Assembly (NCBI GenBank): GCA_944412495.1
Contig: CALYBL010000035.1
Coordinates: 81,800 to 145,799 of the forward strand
DNA: 64,000 nt
DNA from: an uncultured Clostridia bacterium
GTDB taxonomy: Bacteria > Bacillota > Clostridia > Oscillospirales > Acutalibacteraceae
Direction: 5' to 3'
In this document: piece after piece, positions 1 through 8,069 of the stretch
Numbering within the stretch: position 1 is the first letter of the stretch
How the letters are laid out: every line of letters starts with the position of its first letter
Notes under the pieces: generated by a model
What the model saw: the letters and a program-made list of their open reading frames with translations, nothing else
Told to the model about the DNA's origin: nothing
Database searches by the model: none
Made by a program: the position numbers and the translations under genes

Positions 1-144
1 CAGATGAGAGGCGAGCGTGAAATGTACGTTGCTACTTGTGCTTCATGCGGCGGAGAAGCTAAGGTGCCTTTTAAGCCACGCGAGGACCGTCCGGTCTACT
101 GCAGCGAGTGCTTTGCCAAGATGAAGGAAGAAGCAAACGAATAA
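1..144 (+). CDS. CxxC-x17-CxxC zinc-ribbon protein, 3' end only
   Basis: The frame is open from base 1 and ends at TAA 142-144, so the 5' part lies outside the window; 47 residues are visible. It has CASC and CSEC pairs separated by exactly 17 residues, the spacing of the small CxxC-x17-CxxC zinc-binding domain family, followed by a short acidic/lysine tail (KMKEEANE). It probably binds zinc; the cellular role is unknown. A strong terminator follows at once. The methionine at codon 2 could be an internal residue rather than the start. Confidence 0.75.
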   Translation, partial: QMRGEREMYVATCASCGGEAKVPFKPREDRPVYCSECFAKMKEEANE

Positions 145-176
145 TTATCAGCGGCTCCCGAACAACAGCACAAAGA

Positions 177-210
177 AAAAATGGGTTTTGCATTGCAAAA
201 CCCATTTTTT
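177..210 (+). terminator. Rho-independent terminator
   Basis: An 11-bp perfect stem (181-191 with 195-205; arm ATGGGTTTTGC) with a 3-nt loop is followed by a T run. It lies 36 bases after the stop codon of the zinc-ribbon gene and ends that transcript. Confidence 0.9.
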
Positions 211-734
211 GTTGTCCGCTAAATTAATAAAATCTTTATACTGAAAATAACAAAAGCCTTATAAGCGCTTTCCGAAGGAAAGCATGTTCAAACGTAAAAA
301 TATCGAGTGACGGAGTTGATTGGGGTTACCTGTTTATAGGTGATGTTGAGAGTGATGTGATGACAAGCTGCTGCCATTGAGCAGTCAAGCCGACAGCAGG
401 CCATTTTAGTTACGTGCAAACCGGCAGCTTGCGGCGGCCTGTCCTGACCGCTTAAGCAATGAGTATGACTCAATAGGACATCGAAGCAGGGAAATGAAAT
501 AGGCTTTGTACGCATACTTTATTCGGAAAAGGAGATTTGTAGCAAAAACACCCAGCGGCTATCCAGACAATGCATACAATTTTGTTCGTCAGCCAAGCTT
601 GCCACGGCGGCAGGCTTTGCTCTGCCGGGCACGGCCGGCGAGCATGACCGCACTGAGCCGCAGAGACGTTTCTGCAGCATCCATTCCGAATTGCAGCAGG
701 CTCTGAAAATTTTTGTCAAAGCAGCGGCCAAGCC
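211..734. other. Non-coding gap before upp
   Basis: No gene is supported. It holds a small hairpin (GCTTTCC 267-273 with GGAAAGC 277-283) and GC-rich, palindrome-prone sequence around 590-700. Short open frames here have no ribosome site and no recognisable protein. A stretch near 520-545 (CGGAAAAGGAG) faintly recalls the right arm of repeat A seen at 6.9 kb, but I cannot align it convincingly. Confidence 0.6.
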
Positions 735-1367
735 TCAGTCGGTGCCGAATATCCTGTCGCCTGCATCGCCCAGCCCGGGTACGATATAAGCTTTTTCGTT
801 AAGATGGTCATCAAGGGCGGCGCAGTATATTTTCACATCGCCGTGAGCGTCGGACAGACACTTTATACCCTCCGGCGCGGCGATAATACACATGAATTTT
901 ATGCTTTTGGGACGATGCCTTTTTATGGTCTCGACAGCGCAGACCGCCGAGCCGCCGGTTGCCAGCATGGGGTCCAGTACCAAAACATCCCTTTCGGAGA
1001 TATCGGGCGGAAGCTTGCAGTAGTAGCTTTCCGGCTCGAAGGTCTCCTCGCTGCGCTGCAGTCCTATAAGGCCGGTTTTGGCCGACGGAATTATGCTGAG
1101 CACGCCGTTAAGCATGCCGAGCCCCGCCCGCAGTATCGGTACAAGCGCAAAACCTCGTCCGGCGATAATACTGCCCTTCGCCGCCGCCACGGGCGTCTCG
1201 ATTTCAGTCTCTTCAAGCGGCAGGTCACGCGTTACCTCATAGCACATAAGCGCAGATATTTCCGTCACCAGCGCGCGAAACTCCTTTGACGAGGTGCTTT
1301 TGTCCCTCAAATGTGTCAGCTTGTGCCGTATCAGCGGATGGTTGAATATAAAAGCATTGTCTGTCAT
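735..1367 (-). CDS. upp: Uracil phosphoribosyltransferase
   Basis: This enzyme converts uracil plus PRPP to UMP in cytosolic pyrimidine salvage. The 210 residues match the usual family length. Visible hallmarks are the PRPP-binding loop [11 protein letters not shown] (about residues 130-140), the [10 protein letters not shown] segment, and the uracil-binding C-terminus [14 protein letters not shown]. The ATG at 1367 is preceded by AAGGAG at good spacing. It lies 20 bases downstream of rpiB on the same strand and is probably co-transcribed with it, a pairing often seen in Clostridia. No terminator is obvious after it. Confidence 0.96.
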   Translation of the reverse strand: MTDNAFIFNHPLIRHKLTHLRDKSTSSKEFRALVTEISALMCYEVTRDLPLEETEIETPVAAAKGSIIAGRGFALVPILRAGLGMLNGVLSIIPSAKTGLIGLQRSEETFEPESYYCKLPPDISERDVLVLDPMLATGGSAVCAVETIKRHRPKSIKFMCIIAAPEGIKCLSDAHGDVKIYCAALDDHLNEKAYIVPGLGDAGDRIFGTD

Positions 1368-1387
1368 TTTTTCTCCTTGCCATACGG

Positions 1388-1834
1388 CTATTTTACGCGG
1401 CCGTTTTCAATATCGGAAATGTAGTTTACGCGTCTTGAATGCCTGCCGCCCTCAAACTCCGTGTTTAAAAAGACGTCGACTAATTCCTTGGCCAGCTCTT
1501 CGCCTATCACGCGTCCGCCGAGGCAGAGTATGTTGGCATCGTTGTGCAGGCGCGTATATTTCGCACTGTAATGCTCCGAGCAGACGGCGGCGCGTATGCC
1601 CTTCACCTTGTTGGCCGCCATTGACATGCCTATGCCGGTGCCGCATATGAGTATGCCGTATTTGTATTCGCCGGAGGCAACGGCGTTTGCCACTTTGAGC
1701 GCAATTTCAGGATAATCCACACTCTTTTCCTCCGTTATGCCGAAGCAGGTCACGTCATACCCCTCCGACTCAAGGTGTTCGATTATGGCCTTCATAAGAC
1801 CGAGGCCCGCCTTGTCACATCCAATAGCTATCAC
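1388..1834 (-). CDS. rpiB: Ribose-5-phosphate isomerase B (RpiB/LacAB family)
   Basis: It interconverts ribose-5-phosphate and ribulose-5-phosphate in the pentose phosphate pathway. The 148 residues show [16 protein letters not shown], carrying the catalytic Cys and Thr of the family, RLHNDANIL, carrying the ring-opening His, and the EGGRHSRRV phosphate-binding C-terminus. The N-terminal motif is GCDKAG where most family members have GCDHAG, so a conserved His is Lys here. The start is GTG at 1834 behind an AAAGGCGA site. It probably forms a transcript with upp. The LacA/LacB alternative is less likely because the gene is single and paired with upp. Confidence 0.92.
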   Translation of the reverse strand: MIAIGCDKAGLGLMKAIIEHLESEGYDVTCFGITEEKSVDYPEIALKVANAVASGEYKYGILICGTGIGMSMAANKVKGIRAAVCSEHYSAKYTRLHNDANILCLGGRVIGEELAKELVDVFLNTEFEGGRHSRRVNYISDIENGRVK

Positions 1835-1974
1835 TGTTTACATCGCCTTTCTTTTTTATTATATATCGGCTCTTAGGCTTATTTGTCTGCAAGCCGTGTC
1901 GCATTGAATAAGATTGAATAATATTGAATAAGATAGAGACTCGCCGGTATGCTGCCGGCGTACGCTGTCCACAA

Positions 1975-2691
1975 TTATCTACGGTCACCGCCGGCGGATT
2001 TCTTCTCGAGAAGCTCCCGCTGTGCCTGCGGCAGGCGGAGGTATACTGGGTTTAGCTCCTCTGCGGTAACCGTCTGCCCGCGTCCGTAATATTCAAGCGC
2101 GAGCAGTGCCGCCGCAGCTGCGTTCTGATAGAGCAGATTGGCCGGGGCAATAACAGAGCCGCTTATCCTTTCGTGCAGCGCATCAAAGCACAGCGCCGCA
2201 CCGTCGCCGACAAAAACACAGGGACGCCCCCTCTCTGCAAGCTCCCCGCCAAGCTTCTCTATAGCTATTGCTCTGTCGTCCGTCATGCGGGTCATACGTC
2301 CGCCGCTGCAGTCAAAGAGAGCATTGTACACCTGCCCGCGCCGCGCATCCATCACAGGGCATACGATGCCGTCAAAGCAGAAAATGTTATGCGCCGTCAC
2401 CTCTAAGGTCGAAAGGCCAATGCACGGTCTGTCAAAAGCAGCGGCCATGCCCTTTATTGCGGCTATGCCTATGCGTATACCTGTAAACGAGCCGGGACCG
2501 TGAGTCACGGCGAAAAGGTCAACGTCGCTTACCAAGGCGCCGGTCGTATTAAGCATGCTTTCGACCATCGGCATAAGCGTCTGGCTGTGGGTAAGCTTTA
2601 CATTTGTACGCATGTCCGCAATTATAAGGCCGTCCTTAAGCAGCGCGCAGCTTGACGGCGCGGCAGAAGCCTCAACGGCAAGTATAAGCAT
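1975..2691 (-). CDS. tsaB: tRNA threonylcarbamoyladenosine biosynthesis protein TsaB
   Basis: TsaB is the non-catalytic partner of TsaD in making t6A37 on ANN-decoding tRNAs. The 238 residues carry the ASKHA-type opening MLILAVEASAAPSS, the THGPGSFTGIRIGIA signature (about residues 63-77), and the VMDARRGQVY block. Its start overlaps the stop of tsaE by one base (TAATG), indicating translational coupling. A small hairpin (GCCGG arms, near 1938-1962) lies downstream but lacks a T run. Confidence 0.94.
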   Translation of the reverse strand: MLILAVEASAAPSSCALLKDGLIIADMRTNVKLTHSQTLMPMVESMLNTTGALVSDVDLFAVTHGPGSFTGIRIGIAAIKGMAAAFDRPCIGLSTLEVTAHNIFCFDGIVCPVMDARRGQVYNALFDCSGGRMTRMTDDRAIAIEKLGGELAERGRPCVFVGDGAALCFDALHERISGSVIAPANLLYQNAAAAALLALEYYGRGQTVTAEELNPVYLRLPQAQRELLEKKSAGGDRR

Positions 2692-3143
2692 TAAACCTCC
2701 CCCTCAACTGTGATTTTGCGGCAGCAGTCTTCACCGCAGTATTCCAGAGTTATAATTATAGCGTCATTTTCAAGATAATCCGCAATATTTTCGCTCCACT
2801 CCGTTATTATAAAGCCGCTGTTGTCGAGATAGTCGTAATAGCCGGTGGAATAGAGCGCCTCCTCGGTATTTATGCGGTACATGTCGAAGTGGTATATCGG
2901 AACTGCGCCGCCGATGTATTCGTGCACCAGGGCGAAGGTGGGGGAGGTGACTTCTCCTTTGAATCCGACGCCCCTCGCAAAGCCCTTTACAAAGGCGGTC
3001 TTGCCTGCGCCCATGCCTCCGAACAGCGCAATGGCGCAGCTTTGCCCGTCGGCTCTCACACAGCGCGGGCCGTCGATAAGCTTTTTTGCAAGCTCTGCCG
3101 CGAAATTTTCCGTCTCAGCGGCCGAGTGAGATATAAATTCCAT
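2691..3143 (-). CDS. tsaE: tRNA threonylcarbamoyladenosine biosynthesis ATPase TsaE
   Basis: TsaE is a P-loop ATPase that drives the TsaB/TsaD cycle of t6A formation. The 150 residues contain a Walker A GGMGAGKTAFVKG (about 42-54), the switch SPTFALVHEY, and FHFDMYRI-like HFDMYRI with the conserved Asp. The ATG at 3143 follows a GGGATGAT site. It is first in the tsaE-tsaB pair; tsaD is not in the window. Confidence 0.95.
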   Translation of the reverse strand: MEFISHSAAETENFAAELAKKLIDGPRCVRADGQSCAIALFGGMGAGKTAFVKGFARGVGFKGEVTSPTFALVHEYIGGAVPIYHFDMYRINTEEALYSTGYYDYLDNSGFIITEWSENIADYLENDAIIITLEYCGEDCCRKITVEGEV

Positions 3144-3512
3144 ATAATCATCCCATTTATGCGTTTACAAACGCCTTATAATACAGCGTCCCAAAGCCGG
3201 AAAGCTAAAATTAGAATAAAAGCCCTACAGTGATTGCCGATATCGGTTAAAGTAAGCCTGCATGGCCGCCGTACGGCCGATAGTATGGAAAAATTACGGA
3301 GAGCCTTACAGCCATACCGCTGTGGACCCCGAATGTTTTCGTACAGTCCTGACATTTGGTAACAGGAGCAGGCCGAGGCAGGACAAATCATATAGCAGCG
3401 GATTATGTAGCCAGTTTTACTGCCATTCGGCGTGGCCGTCAAAGCTCTCCCGCCTTCCGGTATGCGGCAAGCGTAACAGCGGCTGCCGAAAATATGCTGT
3501 GGGCGCAAAGGC
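3144..3512. other. Non-coding gap between fhs and tsaE
   Basis: This stretch is downstream of fhs and upstream of tsaE, both on the minus strand. I find no gene and no clear rho-independent terminator. A short palindromic patch (GGCCGCCGTACGGCC, near 3263-3278) is present. A promoter for tsaE is expected here, but I see only a weak -10 (TATTAT on the minus strand, near 3176-3181). Confidence 0.6.
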
Positions 3513-5183
3513 TCAAAACAGCCCGACTATCCTTCCGTCTATTACATCGATGCTTTCAGCGGCGGGAACCTTGGGAAGTCCCGGCATGTCGAGAATACTG
3601 CCCGTCATGGCGACGACAAATCCCGCGCCAGAGCGCAGATATACATCGCTCACGGTAATTTTAAAGCCGGTGGGACGACCCAGCAGCGCAGGGTTGTCGG
3701 AAAGAGAGTACTGCGTTTTTGATATGCATACCGGCAGTATACTCCCGCCGAGACGGTTTATTTCCTCAATGTCGCGTCTGGCCTTGGCGGTGAATTCCAC
3801 GCCGGCGGCGCCGTATATTTCCCTTGCGACAGTGCTTATCTTATCCTCAATAGACATATCCGTGCCGTAGATAGGCGCAAAATCCGACGGCTTCTCGCAC
3901 GCCCTGACAACAAGCTCGGCAAGCTCGATTCCGCCGTCGCCTCCCGCTGCAAAGACATCGGACATAGCAAAGTCAACGCCCAGGCTGCGGCAGTAATTCT
4001 TTATAAAATCAAGCTCTGCCTCCGTGTCGGTGCCGAAGCGGTTAATAGCCACAATGACAGGCAGTCCGTATTTTTTCATGTTCTCGACATGTGCGCCGAG
4101 GTTGACTATGCCGCTTTTCAGCGCAGCTATGCTTTCTGTACCCGCCTTGGCTTCGTCCTTGGACATGCCTCCGTTGTATTTGAGCGCGCGCACGGTGGCG
4201 ACTACCACCACCGCCGACGGATTAAGAGCACCGACGCGGCATTTGATGTCAAAGAACTTCTCGGCACCGAGGTCAGAGCCGAAGCCTGCTTCAGTTATGC
4301 AGTAATCGGCAAGCTTCAGGCCGAGCCGGGTAGCGCGCAGAGAGTTGCAGCCGTGAGCTATGTTCGCAAACGGCCCGCCGTGCATAATGGCAGGGGTGCC
4401 CTCCAGCGTCTGCACGAGATTCGGCTTTATCGCGTCCTTGAGCAGTGCCGTCATGGCGCCCTGCGCCTTAAGGTCGCGGGCATATACCGGACGTCCGTCA
4501 TATGTGTAGCCCACGAGTATGCTCGCAAGCCTTTCCTTTAGGTCATCTATATCGCTGCACAGGCAGAAAACAGCCATGACCTCAGTGGCGACGGTTATCG
4601 TGAAGCTGTCCTCGCGCGGGACGCCGTTGGCCTTGCCGCCAAGCCCTATCACGATATTCCTGAGCGCGCGGTCGTTCATGTCCATGCATCTTTTTACGGA
4701 TATGCGGCGCGGGTCGATGTTAAGAGCGTTGCCCTGCTGGATGTGGTTGTCTACCATTGCGCAGAGGAGATTGTTTGCCGAGGTTATGGCATGAAAGTCG
4801 CCGGTTAGGTGCAGGTTTATATCCTCCATCGGCACGACCTGAGAGTACCCGCCGCCGGCGGCGCCGCCCTTCAGCCCGAATACGGGACCCAGTGACGGCT
4901 CTCTCAGCGCGATGACGGCGTTTTTGCCTATCTTGGCCATGGCCTGTCCAAGCCCGACAGTTGTAGTGGTCTTGCCCTCACCGAGAGGAGTGGGGTTTAC
5001 CGCAGTGACAAGTATGAGCTTGCCGTCCTTTTTCCCCTCCAGCCGTTTTTCCAGACTGTCTGACAGCTTTGCCTTGTATTTTCCGTAAAGCTCAAGCTCA
5101 TCCTCGCCTATACCAAGCTGCGAAGCAATCTCCGTAATTTTTCTGATATTGGCGCGCTGCGCAATCTCTATGTCGCTTAACAT
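3513..5183 (-). CDS. fhs: Formate-tetrahydrofolate ligase
   Basis: The enzyme makes 10-formyl-THF from formate, THF and ATP, feeding purine synthesis and one-carbon or acetogenic metabolism. The 556 residues match the family. Clear marks are the P-loop-like [17 protein letters not shown] (about 65-81), [20 protein letters not shown], and [13 protein letters not shown]. The ATG at 5183 follows AAAGGCGG. It is monocistronic on the minus strand. I looked for a THF riboswitch in the leader and found none. With ackA at 26 kb it fits an anaerobic fermentative or acetogenic metabolism, but the full Wood-Ljungdahl set is not in this window. Confidence 0.97.
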   Translation of the reverse strand: MLSDIEIAQRANIRKITEIASQLGIGEDELELYGKYKAKLSDSLEKRLEGKKDGKLILVTAVNPTPLGEGKTTTTVGLGQAMAKIGKNAVIALREPSLGPVFGLKGGAAGGGYSQVVPMEDINLHLTGDFHAITSANNLLCAMVDNHIQQGNALNIDPRRISVKRCMDMNDRALRNIVIGLGGKANGVPREDSFTITVATEVMAVFCLCSDIDDLKERLASILVGYTYDGRPVYARDLKAQGAMTALLKDAIKPNLVQTLEGTPAIMHGGPFANIAHGCNSLRATRLGLKLADYCITEAGFGSDLGAEKFFDIKCRVGALNPSAVVVVATVRALKYNGGMSKDEAKAGTESIAALKSGIVNLGAHVENMKKYGLPVIVAINRFGTDTEAELDFIKNYCRSLGVDFAMSDVFAAGGDGGIELAELVVRACEKPSDFAPIYGTDMSIEDKISTVAREIYGAAGVEFTAKARRDIEEINRLGGSILPVCISKTQYSLSDNPALLGRPTGFKITVSDVYLRSGAGFVVAMTGSILDMPGLPKVPAAESIDVIDGRIVGLF

Positions 5184-5331
5184 TTGTTTCCGCCTTTCAA
5201 ATTATCTAAAATATTATTACCGTCTTAAACAGTGTCCCTTTACACGTCTCGCCAAATTGCCGGGACGCGGGCGATTTTGAATATATTATAGCATATCAAA
5301 GCGCTATAATAAAGTGTTACAAACTGTTAAC

Positions 5332-5360
5332 TTGATGTATTGTTTAAAGTGGCATATAAT
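5332..5360 (+). promoter_or_regulatory. Sigma-A type promoter for rodA
   Basis: TTGATG (5332-5337), a 17-base spacer and TATAAT (5355-5360) give a near-consensus vegetative promoter. Predicted transcription starts near 5367, leaving a leader of about 60 bases to the ATG at 5430. Confidence 0.75.
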
Positions 5361-5429
5361 ATTTATGCGGCATTATAATTTTTTTGTAAAAACATAGGGC
5401 TTTATTGTCTGGAACGGAGCATTAAATAA

Positions 5430-6569
5430 ATGTCAAAAATTTTCGGGAAAATAGCAGACTATATAAGAGAGACGGATAAGCAGTTTTTTATCCTGTGTAT
5501 CGCGGCGTCGCTTTACGGCAGCCTGCTTGTGCTCTCCGCTTCGCGCGCGATAGGGGAGACAAGGCAGTTTTTTGTACAGCTTCTGGGAATAGGGATAGGA
5601 GTTATAGCCGCTATAATAATATCAAATTTCGACTATAAGACCATAGGCAGGCGGTGGTATCTGATAGCGGCACTGTGTGCGGTTTTCTTTGTAGTGACGT
5701 ATTTCTTTGGCTATGCACCATCCGGAACGGACAACAAGGCATGGCTTGAGCTTCCGGGTGGCATGTCGCTGCAGCCGTCGGAGATAATAAAGGTATGCTT
5801 TATAGTCACCTTTTCCTACCACATTTACCGCTTGGGCGACAATGTGAGCAAGCTGACCAACGTGCTGCTGCTTTGCGTGCATGGTGCGGTGCCGATACTG
5901 CTCGTACATTTCCTTCAGGGCGACGACGGAACGGCGCTGATGTTTGCCGGCATATTCCTTTTTATGATGTTTGCTGCTGGCATAAAGCTGAGATATTTTC
6001 TCATAACCGGCGGAGCCGCAATTGCGGCGTCGCCGCTGGTGTGGTTTGTAGTCTTAAACGATTATCAGCGCAACAGAATTATTTCGGTATTCAACCCGGC
6101 GGCGGATATACAGGGCATAGGCTATCAGCAGTATTACGGGAGGATATCAATAGGCTCCGGCGGACTTACCGGCTACGGCCTGTTTAACGGCCCCGGCGTG
6201 CAGAACGGAACAGTGCCTAAGGCGTATAATGACTTCATATTTACAGTAGCCGGTGAGGAACTCGGGTTTTTGGGCTGTCTTGCTATAATAGTGTTGATAA
6301 GCGCAATATGCATAAGGGCACTGAGAGTATCGTACATGGCGCGTGATAAAATGGGAAGCATGATATGTGTCGGAGTATTCGCTATGATAGCCGTGCAATC
6401 AGTTATAAATATAGGCATGTGCCTTTCGCTGCTGCCGGTAATAGGCATAACTCTGCCGTTTTTCAGCGCCGGCGGTACGTCCATGGTTGCGCTTTACCTC
6501 GGCGTCGGGCTTGTGCTGAGCGTGTACATGCACCGAAATGAGCGGGTGCTGTATTTGAAAAATGCGTAG
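5430..6569 (+). CDS. rodA: SEDS-family peptidoglycan glycosyltransferase (RodA/FtsW/SpoVE)
   Basis: SEDS proteins polymerise lipid II into glycan strands together with a class B PBP. The 379 residues form about ten membrane segments. Family marks are LQPSEIIKVCFI (about 110-121), LNDYQRNRI with the conserved Asp before the long extracellular region, GIGYQQYYGRISIGSGG, FTVAGEELGFLG, and the C-terminal FSAGGTSMVALYLGVGL. The gene stands alone without a PBP or division cluster, so RodA-type elongation is my favoured reading; FtsW or SpoVE cannot be excluded by sequence alone. Confidence 0.88.
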   Translation: MSKIFGKIADYIRETDKQFFILCIAASLYGSLLVLSASRAIGETRQFFVQLLGIGIGVIAAIIISNFDYKTIGRRWYLIAALCAVFFVVTYFFGYAPSGTDNKAWLELPGGMSLQPSEIIKVCFIVTFSYHIYRLGDNVSKLTNVLLLCVHGAVPILLVHFLQGDDGTALMFAGIFLFMMFAAGIKLRYFLITGGAAIAASPLVWFVVLNDYQRNRIISVFNPAADIQGIGYQQYYGRISIGSGGLTGYGLFNGPGVQNGTVPKAYNDFIFTVAGEELGFLGCLAIIVLISAICIRALRVSYMARDKMGSMICVGVFAMIAVQSVINIGMCLSLLPVIGITLPFFSAGGTSMVALYLGVGLVLSVYMHRNERVLYLKNA

Positions 6570-6818
6570 ATAGGCGCCATATCGGTGCCCGTATATTCGT
6601 GATAACCTGAGGCCGTCGGCTAAGCCGGCGGCCTGTATTGTTCTGTAAATATATTCTGCAGCCGGCTTGCTAAAGAGGAGGTACATTATTGCTGCGTAAA
6701 TTCGCAAGCATAGAAAGCAGCATATTTTATGCTTATCGATGCTACGAAAGCAAAATAAAAAGCTGTGTCTAAACGCGAACACGCGTCCAGACTCAGTCTG
6801 TAAGGAGGCAACAAAAGA

Positions 6819-6950
6819 GATGCCTGCGAAAAGCTTTGAAATAGACTCGAACCCGCAAAAGGTTGGCAGTGAACAAATCGGCGTAAAAACGGCGCGTTTA
6901 CAAGCCGTTAGCCGATGTGAACGTGACCTTTTGCGGAAAAGGAGGAACAG
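6819..6950 (+). repeat. Dispersed repeat A, copy 1
   Basis: This segment aligns over about 130 bases with the minus strand of about 48130-48008. Shared blocks are GATGCCT, CTTTGAAA, AACCCGCAAAAGGTTGGCAG and GTGACCTTTTGCGGAAA. The arms CCGCAAAAGGT (6853-6863) and ACCTTTTGCGG (6926-6936) are a perfect 11-bp inverted repeat separated by 62 bases, so a transcript could fold into a long stem. No protein is supported. The B half that follows in other copies is missing or unrecognisable here. Confidence 0.75.
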
Positions 6951-6964
6951 TGGAGCGGGTGACT

Positions 6965-7009
6965 GATTTTTTATGAAATAAAAAATCGGAACGAGCGTAA
7001 CTCGTTCCG
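6965..7009 (-). terminator. Leftward terminator at island edge
   Basis: Read on the minus strand, a perfect 9-bp stem CGGAACGAG/CTCGTTCCG (6987-7009) is followed by ATTTTTTAT. The T run itself can pair with GATTTTTTAT/ATAAAAAATC (6965-6986). It is well placed to stop leftward transcription coming out of the island. Confidence 0.8.
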
Positions 7010-7126
7010 ACGTGGGAAGCGTTGACAAAAAAGATACCCGTCTGTAAAAGTAAAAATGAGAATTATGGGTTCAAAACAGATTTGTTTTCATTTTTGCGGT
7101 ATGATTTTTTCATTCTTACTTCTTGA

Positions 7127-7247
7127 TGTCTCTTTTTCATAAAGAAGTAAACCTGGAAAAACGGTTTAAATACTAAGCTTACAGTACAGAAAAAGAAGTC
7201 AAATTTGGATTGTCTCATTTTTGAGTTTCAAATTTCGATCTCTATTC
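7127..7247 (-). repeat. Direct repeat of recombinase 3' end, left copy
   Basis: This copy matches 7952-8069, strongly over 7190-7247 (only about five differences in 58 bases) and more loosely out to about 7127. The right copy encodes the last codons of the serine recombinase (CEQRSKFGTQK, stop). The left copy keeps the same reading frame as E-stop-RSKFETQK-stop. It is therefore best read as the remnant 3' end of a second, related recombinase or its attachment region. Confidence 0.75.
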
Positions 7248-7800
7248 AACTTTTTATTAATTGCAGCCATTGAAACCATGGTTTTCCAAATCTTTTCCTC
7301 GCAACAATAGCAAATATGATCAGTATAAGAACCATTGTCACCATAACTGCTACTGTCAGAATGACTCTGCTTTCCACAATGGCATCAAGCTCATCTGCAT
7401 TCTCGCCAGCAATAACGGCATCGTTTTCATCAAAATACAAGTTAATGTGTGTGCCGTCAGGAAGTCCCGCCGGTAACCCTATCGTTTCCGGATCGATATA
7501 GTAAAGCTCGTTTTTGACATAACGAACTTGACCGTTTTCCATCCTTCCGGTACGGGATTCTTCATAATCTCCATCATATCCCGATTTTGTGCCGGACATC
7601 ACATATCCTGTTAATACAAAAAGGACGGCAACAAACATCAGAGCGATTCCCAATGTTCCCCAGAACACTTTAAGGAACGCTTTTGCTGCCGCTTTTTCTT
7701 CTGGTGTTTTTTTCGGCTTTTTGTTCAGCCAAAAGCCAAGCCGAATAAAGCCTGCTCCCTTTGCTGCGTTAATATTTAAAGTAACATCATTGATATCCAT
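7246..7800 (-). CDS. Two-TM membrane protein, function unknown
   Basis: The 184 residues have a lysine-rich cytoplasmic start (NKKPKKTPEEKAAAK), a membrane segment at about 45-67, an extracytoplasmic domain of about 75 residues rich in Asp/Glu/Tyr, and a second membrane segment at about 147-168 followed by RKRFGKPW. The overall plan resembles DUF3592-type proteins, but I do not recognise it firmly. The ATG at 7800 follows AGGAGAAAG. Its stop codon falls exactly where the recombinase-3'-end repeat begins, so its C-terminus may have been altered by the recombination that built the junction. Confidence 0.65.
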   Translation of the reverse strand: MDINDVTLNINAAKGAGFIRLGFWLNKKPKKTPEEKAAAKAFLKVFWGTLGIALMFVAVLFVLTGYVMSGTKSGYDGDYEESRTGRMENGQVRYVKNELYYIDPETIGLPAGLPDGTHINLYFDENDAVIAGENADELDAIVESRVILTVAVMVTMVLILIIFAIVARKRFGKPWFQWLQLIKS

Positions 7801-7814
7801 ATTACTTTCTCCTT

Positions 7815-7886
7815 ATATAAGCAGTAATCTTTCATGATCCGGCATATATGATATAAGCAGTAATCTTTCATGATCCGGCATATATG
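7815..7886. repeat. Perfect 36-bp tandem duplication
   Basis: Bases 7815-7850 and 7851-7886 are identical 36-base units (starting ATATAAGCAGTAATC). They sit just upstream of the membrane-protein gene that starts at 7800, in its leader or promoter. There are only two units with no spacer, so it is not a CRISPR. Confidence 0.95.
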
Positions 7887-7951
7887 CCTTTGGAGACGGA
7901 GACTATACCGAGGGCAGCCGCAATCTCCTTTTTCAAGATTTTTCAGCAAAG

Positions 7952-8069
7952 ATCCCGTTTTTATAAAAAAATAAACCTTGATACATGGCCTAAATATAGG
8001 GCTTATCGCATAAAAAGAAGTCGAATTTTGGATGTCTCATTTTTGAGTTCCAAATTTCGACCTCTGTTC
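7952..8069 (-). repeat. Direct repeat of recombinase 3' end, right copy
   Basis: This is the intact partner of the repeat at 7127-7247. It spans the last 11 codons of the recombinase and about 85 bases beyond the stop. Sequence on the recombinase side of 8069 is unrelated to that on the same side of 7247, giving a sharp junction. Confidence 0.75.

Larger units (their letters stand above)
6570..7245. other. Non-coding gap holding repeat A copy 1 and the island's left edge
   Basis: After rodA comes a GC-rich stretch without genes, then one copy of repeat A (6819-6950), a strong leftward terminator (6965-7009), and a switch to AT-rich sequence that leads into the mobile island. Open frames on the minus strand here are by-products of the repeat. 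Confidence 0.65.

Noticed and set aside
2138..2503. Plus-strand frame opposite tsaB
   Set aside because: Shadow of tsaB with no start signal.
5184..5429. THF riboswitch before fhs
   Set aside because: The leader lacks the conserved THF-aptamer blocks; only the RBS and AT-rich sequence were found.
6399..7028. Minus-strand frame of about 200 codons across the end of rodA and repeat A
   Set aside because: It runs antisense into rodA and its content is repeat A read as protein; no ribosome site.
7815..7886. Possible CRISPR from the 36-bp repeat
   Set aside because: Only two directly abutting units, no spacers and no cas genes nearby.
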